Source: Drosophila persimilis (lineage: Eukaryota > Arthropoda > Insecta > Diptera > Drosophilidae). Taken from it: 64,000 bases of DNA. This document shows, piece after piece, positions 26,173-36,917 of the stretch (position 1 is its first letter; each line of letters begins with the position of its first letter). A model generated the notes under the pieces. It did no database searches, was not told where the DNA came from, and worked only from the letters and a program-made list of their open reading frames with translations. The stretch is taken from NCBI RefSeq assembly GCF_003286085.1, contig NW_020825288.1, positions 21,948,001 to 22,012,000 on the forward strand. The letters are read 5' to 3'. Both the position numbers and the translations under genes were made by a program.

Positions 26173-26554
26173 ATGCAGAATTTTGCTGCATTGACCAATA
26201 ATTTCCGAAACAAATTAAAGGTTGAGGCCCAAAAAATACAGAGGCAATCCGGTAATTTTCTAGAAACAAATACGCAGACTTGAGACTCTTTTAGGTGGCA
26301 AGATTGCAAAAAAAAAACTACATTGCATGGGCATGATTCAGCACATTGAAGATAAGAAAAAACAAGCATGTTTCTGTTCGGCTTCTTCACTTCTTGTTGA
26401 AGCACACAAATTCACTAATTCCCCCCTATATTTAGAGATGTCAATTTCGTGGAATCAAAGAAGCGGGTTAATTTGGGGCTCTGACAAAATTAATTTTAAA
26501 ATCATGCCACAACAAGACTGCTGGTTGGTTCACAGGCGAATGCCGATGGCCTAA
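26173..26554 (+). CDS. Candidate small gene, 2 exons, unknown function
   Basis: Exon 1 (26173-26251) opens with ATG in CACAAAAATG context. It encodes a basic helical-looking peptide (NFAALTNNFRNKLKVEAQKI) before a GTAATT donor. A 43-bp intron ending CTCTTTTAG leads to exon 2 (26295-26554), giving 112 residues in total. An exact DRE at 26131-26138 and a CAGCTG box precede the ATG, as expected for a fly promoter. Exon 2 does not have convincing coding composition, and the intron is shorter than usual. The true structure may therefore differ, for example a third exon after the CTTCTTAG at 26582-26589, where two frames stay open. I do not recognise the protein. A promoter plus first-exon fragment of a duplicated gene is an alternative. 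Confidence 0.33.
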
Positions 26555-26559
26555 AAAGC

Positions 26560-26940
26560 CTTTATTCGATTTTGTTATTTCTTCTTAGGAAGGATTCCTT
26601 ATGGGCTACACGCGGAGGTGCAAATTGGTGCATTCAAAAAAACTAATAATAATTGCTATATAGGATACAATTGGACAAACCAGCAGCTTTTTGAATTTGA
26701 AAGCACACCAAACAACAACAAAAAAACAACCATTATAAACTAAATCAACTGGTATTGTATAGTCTTTGAAATATACCCCTGTATGTACATACAACGTGCG
26801 AATAGTAGGCCCCTCAGAAGGCCTGGACTTTTTTCTCCGAATTTGGTAAAATAGTATTTAAAGAAAATAGTTGACTAGTACGAGTCTTATATCATTCGTC
26901 AAAGTAACTCGCAGCTATAATTACTGTTATAGCGGAAAAT
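26560..26940. other. Spacer upstream of the RAP74 paralog
   Basis: This should contain the paralog's promoter. No TATA box or DRE is evident. A frame of about 50 codons is open from 26590 to 26742 and could be a third exon of the small candidate gene, but nothing proves it. Confidence 0.4.
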
Positions 26941-28795
26941 ATGTCGACAAACAATTGTAAAAGCTTGAAAGTAAGTTTTTCTTTTTATTCTATAGATCTA
27001 AAATGGATTTTATCAAATCCATCTACAATTTAGCGTCCAAGCGGTGCCAAAAGAAGCTCCAACTCGGCAGTACCACCTGTTCCATCAACCACAAAAGCTT
27101 GCAAATATTCGGCAAAGGCTCTTAAAGATTCAGCAAAGGCTCTTGAAGATTCAGCAAAGGCTCCTAAAGATGATGTCAAGGAGTTCATAATTCGTGTGCC
27201 AAAGGTGCGCAACAACCGCCATATAATGCGCTTCAATGACAATTTGAAGGTAGATTTCACTCAATGGCAAAGTGCGAAGATGTCTCGGGAGAATAACAAG
27301 CATCTATTAATGGCCGAGGAAGAGAAAAATTTGGGGGCGAAATTTGGGGGCGGCACAGAGTACAATTGGCGTCAGTACGGGGGTGCACGCCGCAAGAAGA
27401 AAGCCAGCGTGGTCGAAAAGTATAGACCGGAGGCACAGCCCTGGTTGTTGCAAGTCGATGGGAAAATGGGAAAAAAGTTCAAGGGCATTCGTACTGGGGA
27501 AGTGGGTGCGAATGCCGCATACTATGTGTTCACCAATGCCCCAGATGGTAGGTTCAATGCGTACCCCGTCCATGAGTGGTACACGTTCCAGGCCATTGAG
27601 CGCTACAAAACCCTCACTTCGGAAGAGGTGGAGCTGGAGTTCGGACGTCGCGAGAAATCGCTTAACTTCTTCAACCTGATGATGCGCCGTCGGTACCAGA
27701 CCGACGAGGAGGAACCGGATGCCGATTCGGCTAAACTCCTTAAGGCAACCGATGAGGGAATCAGCGGTCTGAAGATCTCTGATGAGGTCGAGTGGATGGT
27801 CTCGGGTGAATCCGAATCGGACGATGAAAGCGAAGAAGTGAAGCAAAAAGAGAAGGAAAAAGAAAACGGCATCATCGATGCTACTGATGGCAAAAAGGCC
27901 AAACCTAAGGGCAAAAAAGAGGTTAATATGAAGACGTTTTTCGAGGCTTTCGAAGACTCTGACGATGGTGACGTAGACAGTCGTGAAAGGGACTACATTT
28001 CCAGTTCCAGTGAAGAGTAAGCCTTCCATAATTACTAGAAATGCATACAAAGCATTTTTCTTCCACAGTGAACACGATCAAGAAGCCAAGGTGATCAAGG
28101 ACTTGAAGGGAGTATCTGAAGAGGAAGCTCTACGAAAGCTGCTCAACTCAGACGAAGAAGATGATGATGAAAACTCGGATAACCAGAAAGACGAGAGCCA
28201 GGAGGAGAATCCTGAAGGCGGCGCATTTAGCAATCACATGGTGGAGACGCCATCAAATTTAAGCAGTGAAGAATCATCCATAGAATCCAGTTCCGACAGT
28301 TCAGACTCCGAAAAGGATCTCAGCAATGGGCCACCTAGAAAGAGGGTCACCTTCAATAAGAAGGAGAAGCGAATGTATAACGCGGCCAAAAAGTCTTCCA
28401 GCAAAGACTCCACCAAGCGCATAGGCAGTACTCCGCAAAGTACTCGTAATCCTACAATTTCGAACAACGCGAGGGCTCCCAGGAAGAATATCAGCGCCCC
28501 ACTGCAACCGTCTATCTCTTTGCGTAAAATTAAGTAAGTTAACTATTGTTTATTTTTTCAAAAGTACACTAATAAATATGGCTCACATTTCAGCCAATAT
28601 GGCGTCAACGAGGAGGCAGTTATGCGCTACCTTAAGCGGAAGCCATTGACACCCACCGAACTGCTCTCCAAGTTCCGAAACAAAGCCACAACCGACTCAA
28701 AAATCCGTCTGGTTGAGACCATGACGAAAATACTGAAGAAAATCGATCCCGTGAAGATTACCATTCAGGGAAAACTTTATTTCTCGATGAAATAG
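26941..28795 (+). CDS. TFIIF large subunit (RAP74 / TfIIF-alpha) paralog, 4 exons
   Basis: TFIIF binds RNA polymerase II and acts in initiation and elongation in the nucleus. Exons read as 26941-26970, 27034-28016, 28069-28533 and 28594-28795, with GT-AG introns of 63, 52 and 60 bp. The joined frame is 559 codons plus stop, near the usual fly RAP74 length. Residues about 57-232 form the RAP74 N-terminal domain (FIIRVPK, KYRPEAQPW, GKKFKGIR, YYVFTNAPDG, EWYTFQ). Residues about 235-400 are acidic and Lys/Ser-rich (DYISSSSEDE across junction 2). The last about 65 residues match the C-terminal winged helix (YLKRKPLTPTELL, LVETMTKILKKIDPVK). The ATG at 26941 is chosen because a TAG at 27031 blocks the frame unless it is the splice acceptor, and PSGAKRSS just after it resembles the family N-terminus. 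Divergence is high for the main gene, so I infer a duplicate made at DNA level with introns kept. Exon 1 is the least certain part. Confidence 0.88.
27109..27171 (+). repeat. 21-bp coding tandem repeat (3 copies) in the RAP74 paralog
   Basis: Three head-to-tail 21-bp units encode SAKALKD, SAKALED and SAKAPKD (residues 36-56). They lie between the PSGAKRSS stretch and the start of the conserved RAP74 domain. The units are nearly identical in DNA, so the expansion is recent and keeps the reading frame. Confidence 0.9.
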
Positions 28796-28848
28796 AAATT
28801 CCACCTTCATATGTATACAAATGTTCTTATCAAAGCACAATAGGTATC

Positions 28849-28854
28849 AATAAA
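28849..28854 (+). terminator. Polyadenylation signal of the RAP74 paralog
   Basis: An exact AATAAA lies 54 bp after the stop codon, followed by a T-rich stretch. It fits a short 3' UTR that ends before the convergent F-box gene. Confidence 0.6.
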
Positions 28855-29043
28855 TCAATTCAGTTTTTAAACTTGTGTTGTTAATTAAGGAAAGTATGAA
28901 CTTGACCTTAACATATTTTACATTCAATTTGCCAATGGATATTCTGAACACTATCTTTAAGAAACTCTGATTTGTTAATTTGAAAGAATATTTATTTATT
29001 TGTATTTCTAACAATAATTCATATTCGTTTAATTAATTACAAT

Positions 29044-29049
29044 TTTATT
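29044..29049 (-). terminator. Possible polyadenylation signal of the F-box/LRR gene
   Basis: AATAAA read on the minus strand (TTTATT on plus), 123 bp past the stop codon. Further copies occur at 28991-29000, so the exact 3' end is uncertain. Confidence 0.4.
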
Positions 29050-29171
29050 TTCTGGTGGCTGTCATACCGATTACCCGGTACCATACAAACCATGGTAAAT
29101 CTTTCGGCGTATTTCGTTTTCATTTGAATAAAAAAAAACATCTTATGCGGTACTTCATTAAATTGAATTAA

Positions 29172-30535
29172 TTATTCATGCACAAAGTATTCAGTTTCAA
29201 AGAGCGGATCAGGTACGGTAAAGGGACGCTCACGTATAAAATTTTCGCATATTTTGACGACCAACAAATTGTAATACGGATTCGAAGTCCCAGTTCCTTG
29301 GTTGACATCTCCGAATGATTTTAAATGAACAGTAAGAACCAATGGATTCTCTGGTTGAACGTTATTTTTCTTCAGAATATTAATGAGCGGACCAACAACG
29401 TTCTTGTTTGCTCTCCTACATCCAGAGACATCGAGATATCGGAGGTTCTTACACCCTCGGAGTAGGCCAAGGATTGACGAGTTGGTTATTTTATTGGAGG
29501 ATAGTATGATCACCTTCTGGAGCTGATCCGACTTGATGAAGTGCAAATATGTATTATTCAGATTGGAGAAGACAAGCGATTTTAGGGCCTTTAGTTGTCC
29601 GATGGTCTTGGCATTATTTTCATGGCTGGAGCATTTGTCAGTGCAATACAAGCGCAGCGCCAGCAAGGTGTTTGAATAGCGCGTGACCGATCTGCCTAAT
29701 ATCTTGCCCAGTTCTATATCGGAGTGGCATTTAATGTACAGTATTTTCAGCTTCGGTAAGTACGGCATTTCGCTTGAAACACGTACAACCCCGATTTTCA
29801 GGTACCTCAGCTTGGACCACAGCGGATCACGCGTAAAAGTAGCTGGAAAGTTTATGTGAACCTTTTCCAATTCTATAGATTCAAGCTGCGCCATGCCGCG
29901 GCAGAATTCGTAGATGTTGAGCACAATGTCGACGTTCCTTATACATATATTCTTCAGTTGCAACAAATTGACGACTGGCAGTACTGAAATAGACACAGCA
30001 AATATGTACAATATGTATAAACATTTCGAACGGATATTGCCAGACAATGGCAAGACTTACCGTCTTTAGGGTTAAACGCAAACAATAGCAGGGTGATCAG
30101 TCCGGGGAGTTTCACTAAGGCCGTTAAATCAATTGGAGTGTAGTCATTCCTCAATATCAGACCCTTCAGGTTCTCCAGTCCCACTAGCAACGGCTTAACC
30201 TCGTTCCAATACTCGTGGCGTATTGGAATGATAAGTTCCTTCAAGTTGGGACAATATTCGGATGCCAGCTTGACGGCAGCCGAGGCAATCTCCGCACTAT
30301 AACACGCAATGTGCAGAACAGTTGAGCCGCATGCGGATAATATGAACGACCAGTCCTCAATAGGCAAACTCTCAATTTGTATTTTCTCGTAGCATTTGCT
30401 TTCGACGGCGTAAATGGCAATAGCCTCCTTAAATACTGGATGACTTTTGGCTAGACATTGTCTATCCTTCGTTTGCTCAAGGTATTCAAATATAGTGCTG
30501 ATCATCTTCGGTGCTAGGTCCACAATATTCACCAT
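29172..30535 (-). CDS. F-box-like leucine-rich-repeat protein, 2 exons
   Basis: Exon 1 is 30535-30061 and exon 2 is 29983-29172. They are separated by a 77-bp GT-AG intron (donor GTAAGT, acceptor after TGTCTATTTCAG), giving 428 residues. Residues about 4-45 resemble an F-box (VDLAPKMISTIFEYLE, then DRQCLAKSHPVFKEA). The rest is a run of LRR-type strands with the LxxLxL pattern: CPNLKELII (95-103), LENLKGLIL (120-128), LPGLITLLL (143-151), MAQLESIEL (189-197), WSKLRYLKI (214-222), LPKLKILYI (234-242), CKNLRYLDVSGC (336-347). F-box/LRR proteins are usually substrate receptors of SCF ubiquitin ligases, binding Skp1 through the F-box and targets through the repeats. No partner can be read here. 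The gene converges with the RAP74 paralog, with 377 bp between the stop codons. I do not recognise the specific gene; the F-box is weak and could be degenerate. Confidence 0.8.
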
Positions 30536-31481
30536 TTTTCAACACAAAGTATTACAAATTAGACGATTTTGTACGGAAATTAAATTTACATTTAACGCAA
30601 GAAACGGCATGTGTTGTACAAGTGATTCGTAGGTTTGTTACTTAGACCCGGTATTTGCCAGTGTTGGAAAGGGGCCGACTGGATTAACCCATTACGGGCC
30701 ACTCCTAATGGGCTTCCTCACTGATGAAATTTAAATACCAAAATAATCGTTTTTGGAAACATATTAAGGTGTATCCCACGACCACAGTTATTAATAATTG
30801 CAATGAGTAATTGAGTTTGGTTGCAATCGCCTGCACTGTCCACATGTCATGTAACCTGGCCTTGGACTTGCATGACACCTCGGCAAAAATGATTAATTGC
30901 TGCTTGTTGGCTTCAATCCAATCCCTTTGAATTGTAATAGAATTTGGATCAAGAGCGCCGATAGTCTGGCGGATCAGCTGGTCGAGCTTGGATCATATCG
31001 ATAATTACACTTCGGATTATGGTGTGGGCACACTGTTTCTCCTATTGGCAAAAAAAATGTAATGTGGAAAAGACGCATAAAATGCCTGAGCACATAAAGA
31101 AAATCCCGCAATCCGGGTAAAAAATTAGCCGTCGTCAATGCCTATGCAAATTAGAGCCCAGATATAACAACTATCGTAAAAAAGAAATGTGCGTCTGTCG
31201 TGAAAGAGGAACCAAGAGAAATGGAGGGGATTTGGAAATCCAGAGCATATTTATAATAATCTAAATGATCTGTCTAGCGCTGAGCGCAGGTCGCTCAGCA
31301 AGGTGCGGGCGCCTTAGGAGAAGATTTTCAACGCGAGTCCAATCAAAGGCCACTGTCACCACAGAATCCAGCGAAACGCATAGGCTGGATACCGTTCGTC
31401 TAGCGATAAAAATATAATACCAAATTATACCTCATACCACTTTGTTAACAAATGTGGCCTTTATGGTCTCAACCATAACTC
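30536..31481. other. Upstream region of the F-box/LRR gene
   Basis: Non-coding. It holds the presumed promoter of the minus-strand gene and a DRE at 30996-31003, and runs into the end of the short DINE-1-like copy. Confidence 0.6.
30996..31003. promoter_or_regulatory. DRE motif in the upstream region of the F-box/LRR gene
   Basis: An exact TATCGATA lies 461 bp 5' of the F-box gene start codon. The distance makes direct promoter use uncertain. Confidence 0.25.
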
Positions 31482-32144
31482 AAACGAGGGGGAACGTTGT
31501 GAGTTGCTGCGGAGACCACAACTATACATTTATACCCGATACTTAGTCAGTATGCCTCTACTCCGGCAGACGCCGCGAATATTAAGCGACACGACAAAGA
31601 GTACGTGCGAGAGAGACAGAAAATCAGTCTGAGCGTGACGTCGGGCGCTGCGTAGCCACTGAGAGCCTTGAAGTCATATTTTGCAGTTGGCGAAACCGAC
31701 CATGAAACCTGTGTGTTAGAAAGAGACAGAGCGAGAGAGCATGAAATTGTTTTCTTGATTCTGCCCATAATAATTATATGATCTGGTTCAGATTTTGCAT
31801 TCTAGAAGATATAGTCATCCTCCACGATTCTTCGTAGTTCTGTTTTCTTGTATCTTTAAAATTGTGGGTGGGGCGAAGTTTTGAAATATTCTTGTAACAG
31901 TGACACATCACAGAAGTCCGGATGTAAAATGTCGTTGCTCTAGCTCTTGTAGTCTTTGAGCACTAGGCGCTGATAGAGACGGACGGATGGACAGACAGAC
32001 AGAGTTCAATCGACTCGACTTTTGATGCTGATCAAGAATATATATACCTTATGGTGTCGGAAACGATTCCTTCTGTACGTTACATACATCCATTTTCACC
32101 ACAAATCTAATATACCCCAATACTCATTTTGAATATCGGGTATA
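31482..32144 (-). mobile_element. DINE-1/INE-1-like Helitron-related element, short copy
   Basis: This is an inverted copy of the element at 9861-10984, colinear at both ends. It shares the TTCCCCCTCGTTT end, the hairpin, the TATACCCGATACT boundary at 31531-31543 and the opposite TATA..ATATCGGGTATA end at 32133-32144. At 663 bp it lacks the internal triplicated block and has a short GTCY core (about 31978-32004). The many base differences from the other copy show both are old insertions. Confidence 0.85.
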
Positions 32145-34887
32145 TAAAACTCGAAAAATTTCTGCTAGGCGTTCAGCCATAGTTTCTTTTAAGTTCAGTT
32201 TCAGGACGCACCATTTCGGTTAGCGCTCGAAAAAATAGTTTAAAAAAAATAGTTGCATTGCAGTTTTGTTTGTTTTATCGAAAGGAAAATTCCTTTTTAA
32301 TTTCGATAAAATGCAATTTAATGAAATTTCTGGCGCCTTAGCAAGCAACAAATCAAAAAGTAAAGCATACAAAAAATAAGAACAAATCAAATGCTCTAAG
32401 AATAAACAAAAATCGTGCTGCGTGAACCATTCGGAAATACTTTTTCTGTGGCGCAATACGGCACAATACATCGAAAAGGGATGGGATGGATTCCCGTGGG
32501 GGCAACTTTTGGCTGGTAGGGTCTGCCACAAATTTCTAGCAGCCGCGTAGCTCGACCAATACAAACACAGGGAAACAAAAATAAATCGCATGCAATATTT
32601 TTTTACTATATATATTTTTTATTTCACTAAAATCGTGACTCGACTTGATGGCTTTTTGGATTGTTGTTGTTGTTGTTGTTGTATCGGTTTGTGCTCGGGG
32701 AATGCAGTTGTTACTGTTTTTACTTTACCATTTGTTGCTACCATCCCACCCGATGCGCAATTTACAACGCTCTGGAAAGTCAACAGTTTTTAAAAGGATG
32801 GGTAAAGTCCCTGGTCCCTGGGGACTGGAGACTGTAAGCGGATCGATTTGAATTTGCTTTTAAATTTGTCAATTTTCGCTATTTTAGATTCAAAAATTCT
32901 TCCTAAATTTTTAGGAATTTTATATAACATTTATAAACGCATTAATGAAAATAGTTCTTTATAATAGCCCAATCCTGCACCTCTTAAGTGTGGTTACCTT
33001 TTCTGGTTGCCTAACGAAAGGACTTTTAAATGGAATGAAAAACCACCTCAGACATTTTGCAGGAAATTACGCATTCCAAATATTTGCTTTAAATAGATGA
33101 AAAGTTTTCCTGGCCACGGCCCAGGCAAATTGACACCCGGCCAAAAAGCCAAAGTGCAGGCCAAAAACTTTGCGCTGCAATTTGTGGCACGGAGGAGGAG
33201 CATTGGTCTGGGTCTGGGGGTGCGAATTTTTGTGCTGAAGTGCAGTGTTTAGCCAGGAATTTGCTTAAACAAATAAAGCCATAGATAAGGGCCATGGATA
33301 CGGATGCCCAGTGGATAGACCGGATGTATCCCGGGCATATGGCCGCACTTCTTAAGAATTTGGAAAGCGGAAAACTTTTTGGCATATTTTGATTGACTTG
33401 ACAGTCTGGCCCAGTTTTCCGCCCACGTCCACGACCACTTTCCTCTTTCCCTCGGCATCTTTCCGTGCGCTTTCCGCTCAAAGCCGCTGGCATGCCGGAG
33501 GAATTTTTTTGCGCTACGCCCAAGCAAAAGCAACAAGCGAGAAATGCTGATAAAAATATTTTACTTTGTCGTATAATAAAAATTTCATTACGATTTTTGC
33601 GGTGTGCGGAGTTTTTTCCCTCAAATGTCGTCGTCGTCGCCGTCGTCATCTTCATCGTGTCGCTCCGCCTTTTAAGTAAAAATGTAAAAATGTGCAATGC
33701 ATAATAAGCCCGAGAACGGGAAAAGAATGGAAAGGAGAAACGACATGGGTTGGAAACATGGCATGGCGCAGCGGAAGCAAAACAAAGGCAAAAAGATGCG
33801 CCGCCAATGGCAGCAGAATGTAGCCAAACCGAGGGGGAAAACCAGGCGGGTAAAAGCTGGAGCAAGAGCTGAGCGAAAGAAAAACTCAGCTAAAGTAAAT
33901 GCTGCAGCCTGCAGGGAATTTGCATATTAGCTGCACGAAGCTGTCGAGCGCCAAGCGCCGGACGCCTGTCGTTAAAGCGCTGTACAGGACAGACCGATTG
34001 ATGGCTGAAGTAGGAGTGGCGCACTGGCTTCTGGCTCGTCCTGACCAATGGAGCCTGCTCCACGGCTGGCCAGCCTGGTTACCATTTCGTATGGCAAAAG
34101 GAGAATCCATAGAGATAGAGACGTTTTGCCTGTTAGCTGCCTGCCAATTAGATGCAAATATATGGCAGTTTCTATTCCCTATTTTGTTTCTCGTAGAACT
34201 GTCAAAGGACAAGCTTCAACTAAGAAATGGAATAATTCCAAATACTTTCAATAGATCCATATTATAGATACGAGTTTCTAACGGGAAGGACTGCACATCA
34301 CACCAATCCTTGTTGGTTATTTTTTAATCTTTTAAAATTAATTTTTCGAGGAATGTAAGAGAGAGAGAGAGAGTAATGGAGTCCACAACTTATGAAGACT
34401 GCCAGCAGGACGCTTAGGTAAATTTTTCTCTCAAAATATTCCGAAGGCGAGCTTTAAAAGAGCACATCCACAGAAAGAGTCTTCACGACGATTCCGTAGG
34501 GTAAAACTGTACATACAATAAAAATGCTAAGCATGCTGCAAATGATGCTCTTGCTCACTTCATCATCTCAGCCGCACGGTGCATACGTAATTTCGATGAA
34601 GACATAATCAGACAGCAATCCAGAGGCCACATCCAGAGACCTCTCCAGAGATGTGCTCAACTCTACGGGGCAGAGGACAGGGTACTGCAATGCGCTTAGA
34701 GCATAATTTGTTTCCAATTGCGACGTCTCGACATTCGGTTGACACACCGCAGCGCTTAAAAGTGTACTATCATTTCTGCGGCCTCCTCCTTTTCGTCCTG
34801 CCTCTACTGCTCTACTGCTGTGGCACTCCATAAACAAATCAACAGAGAGCGGAGCTGTGGCTGCAACAAGCACACATCATAGACACC

Positions 34888-34938
34888 GTTGCCATCGCCA
34901 TCGTCATCGCCATCGCCGTCGCAGTCGTCGTCTTCGTC
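34888..34938. repeat. Trinucleotide/hexanucleotide array (CATCGC, GTC)
   Basis: Repeated CATCGC and GTC/TTC units, open in all forward frames but flanked by random-looking frames, so not taken as coding. Confidence 0.8.
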
Positions 34939-36891
34939 ATTCATCATTATGCAAAACGTGCTCCCTGGTTCTCTGGTTGCCATGCTTTTAGTCCTGGTCG
35001 CACAGTCCTGTAACCAGAAATTGTAGCAACATTTGGTTTTTATTGTTGTGGGGCATCCGTGGCCCTGTGGCGCCCCCACATAACCCCCTCTCTGTGTACG
35101 CCATATCCAAGCTGCGGCCACTGCGGTTGCAAACTTTGTGCCCTGCATTATTTTACTTAGTTGATAAACTTTTATGTTCCTCGCGTCTGGTTATGGTTCT
35201 GGGCTCAGGTTCTGCTTCTGAGCCTGTACTCCCATGTCTCTCTCTCTCTGCCCCATTTCCAGCTCCATTCCCCTTCTCTGAATATTCTCTGTGGCAGTTG
35301 TAGTTTCCCTCACCAATTTTTTCCGAGTTCTTCCAATTTGTCAGTTTTGGCTGGCCCCGGCTTTGTCCTTTGCTGTGTTTCTGTTTCTGTTTGCCAACTG
35401 CTTTGTGACAGTTTGACGCTCGCAATTGAAGTTTTTCATTCCGCTCCACTCCACTCCGCTGCGTTGCGCTTGGCATTTCGTTCGGCAACCGCAGAGCTGC
35501 ACTGGAGGGAAATCATAATTTTAATTATGCAGACGGGGAAAATAAATTTGTGATTGATTTTCCTGTGGCATTTTGGCTTTACGGGTTCCGGTTTGATGAA
35601 TGTCAACAAGGGGGGAAAAGCAAACCGAAAAATTATATTCAATGTGCAATCGTTGGGGGTTATAAATTCATTTTGATTGATTTTATAGTGCGCATAATTG
35701 TAGCTAAAATAATTGCCGGAAAGGTCAGTTTTGTGCATATGTCCCAGTGATCAATAAATTTCCAGACTGCCACTTTATTCTCTTATACCTTCTTAACAGA
35801 CCCGCAGGCCTCAGTCAGTCAGTAAGTAAGTTACTCCGATTTTAGTCGCCCATCCTTCTCCACCCTTTGGCTCCCTGCTGGTTGGCAGGAAAAACTTTTC
35901 TTAGCCATAAGGCCAACTGCGATTGCTCTGGCTTCTTCAGTGTCGGTGTTGTTTTTGTTGCCATAACTGCTGTGCGGCCTCACAGCCCTGGTTCTCTTCT
36001 TCTCTGCCGCAGCCTTTTCCTTTGCAACCTGCGGCAAATAAATTGAAATTCGTAATTATTCCCAACAGCATGGAAATTTATTCTGTTTTAATTGAGTTTT
36101 CTTTTCTGTGTGTGACTGAGTGTGTGTATGTGTGTGTGTGTATTCATTTTTGGCTTCGATGTAAAAGTGAGAAAAACCTCAGGGCAGAGGCAACTGAAAT
36201 ATAAATTGAAATGGAATCTGCATTATTATGAAATAAAGATTGAATGAAGTAAGAGATGGAGGAGGAGCCTTGGTAGGTAAAAGTTTTGAATCTCTTTTAA
36301 CTGTTACTTGTGGAATTTTTGCAGCTCAAGAAAGGACGCTCTGACTTTACTTGGATTTAATTTAACAGAGCTTAATACTTAATAAATCCATTTGCTGGGT
36401 GTATACCAATGCATTTCTCTCCAGCCTATAATTACATACATATGTATATTTCAGTTCTAAAACGTGTCTGAAAAATGTTTTTCTGCAATTGTCACAGAGC
36501 TCTGTGTTGTTGTTCCCTTCAGAATGTTGACATGTTTGTGGGTAAATTTTCAATTTAGTTGAACACATTCCGTTAAACACTTTCGGCACGGCACGAACTT
36601 TCTGCACATTTTAGCATTGAAATCGGGGGTCAGAGTCGGGCCATTGGCAGTGTATCGGAATTGAGATGCAGATTCAGAACGTTGCTGGTAGGAAATGTCG
36701 GTTCAAGCCAATGTTAAATGATTTCAATTGTTGCTGCTGCTGTTGTCGTTTTGTGTGTGCATTTCATTTGAACAAGGTTTTTAGAGCTGCCACTAAGCAC
36801 GTACCAGATCAGAGCAGGGCAGGACCAGGGCAGAACGCAGCAGACTAGACCAGAATAGTCCAGACCAGGATGGGCCGTATCCAACCCAGAC

Positions 36892-36917
36892 AGAGAGAGA
36901 GAGAGAGAGAGAGAGAG
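36892..36917. repeat. (GA)13 microsatellite
   Basis: An uninterrupted GA run. GAGA-type sequence is a target of the fly GAGA factor, but length alone also explains it as a slippage product. Confidence 0.9.

Noticed and set aside
33089..33865. 258-codon open frame on the minus strand
   Set aside because: It is long, but the composition (many Cys, Trp, Phe, Arg runs), the overlapping open frames on both strands and the absence of any motif point to a chance frame in GC-richer non-coding DNA.
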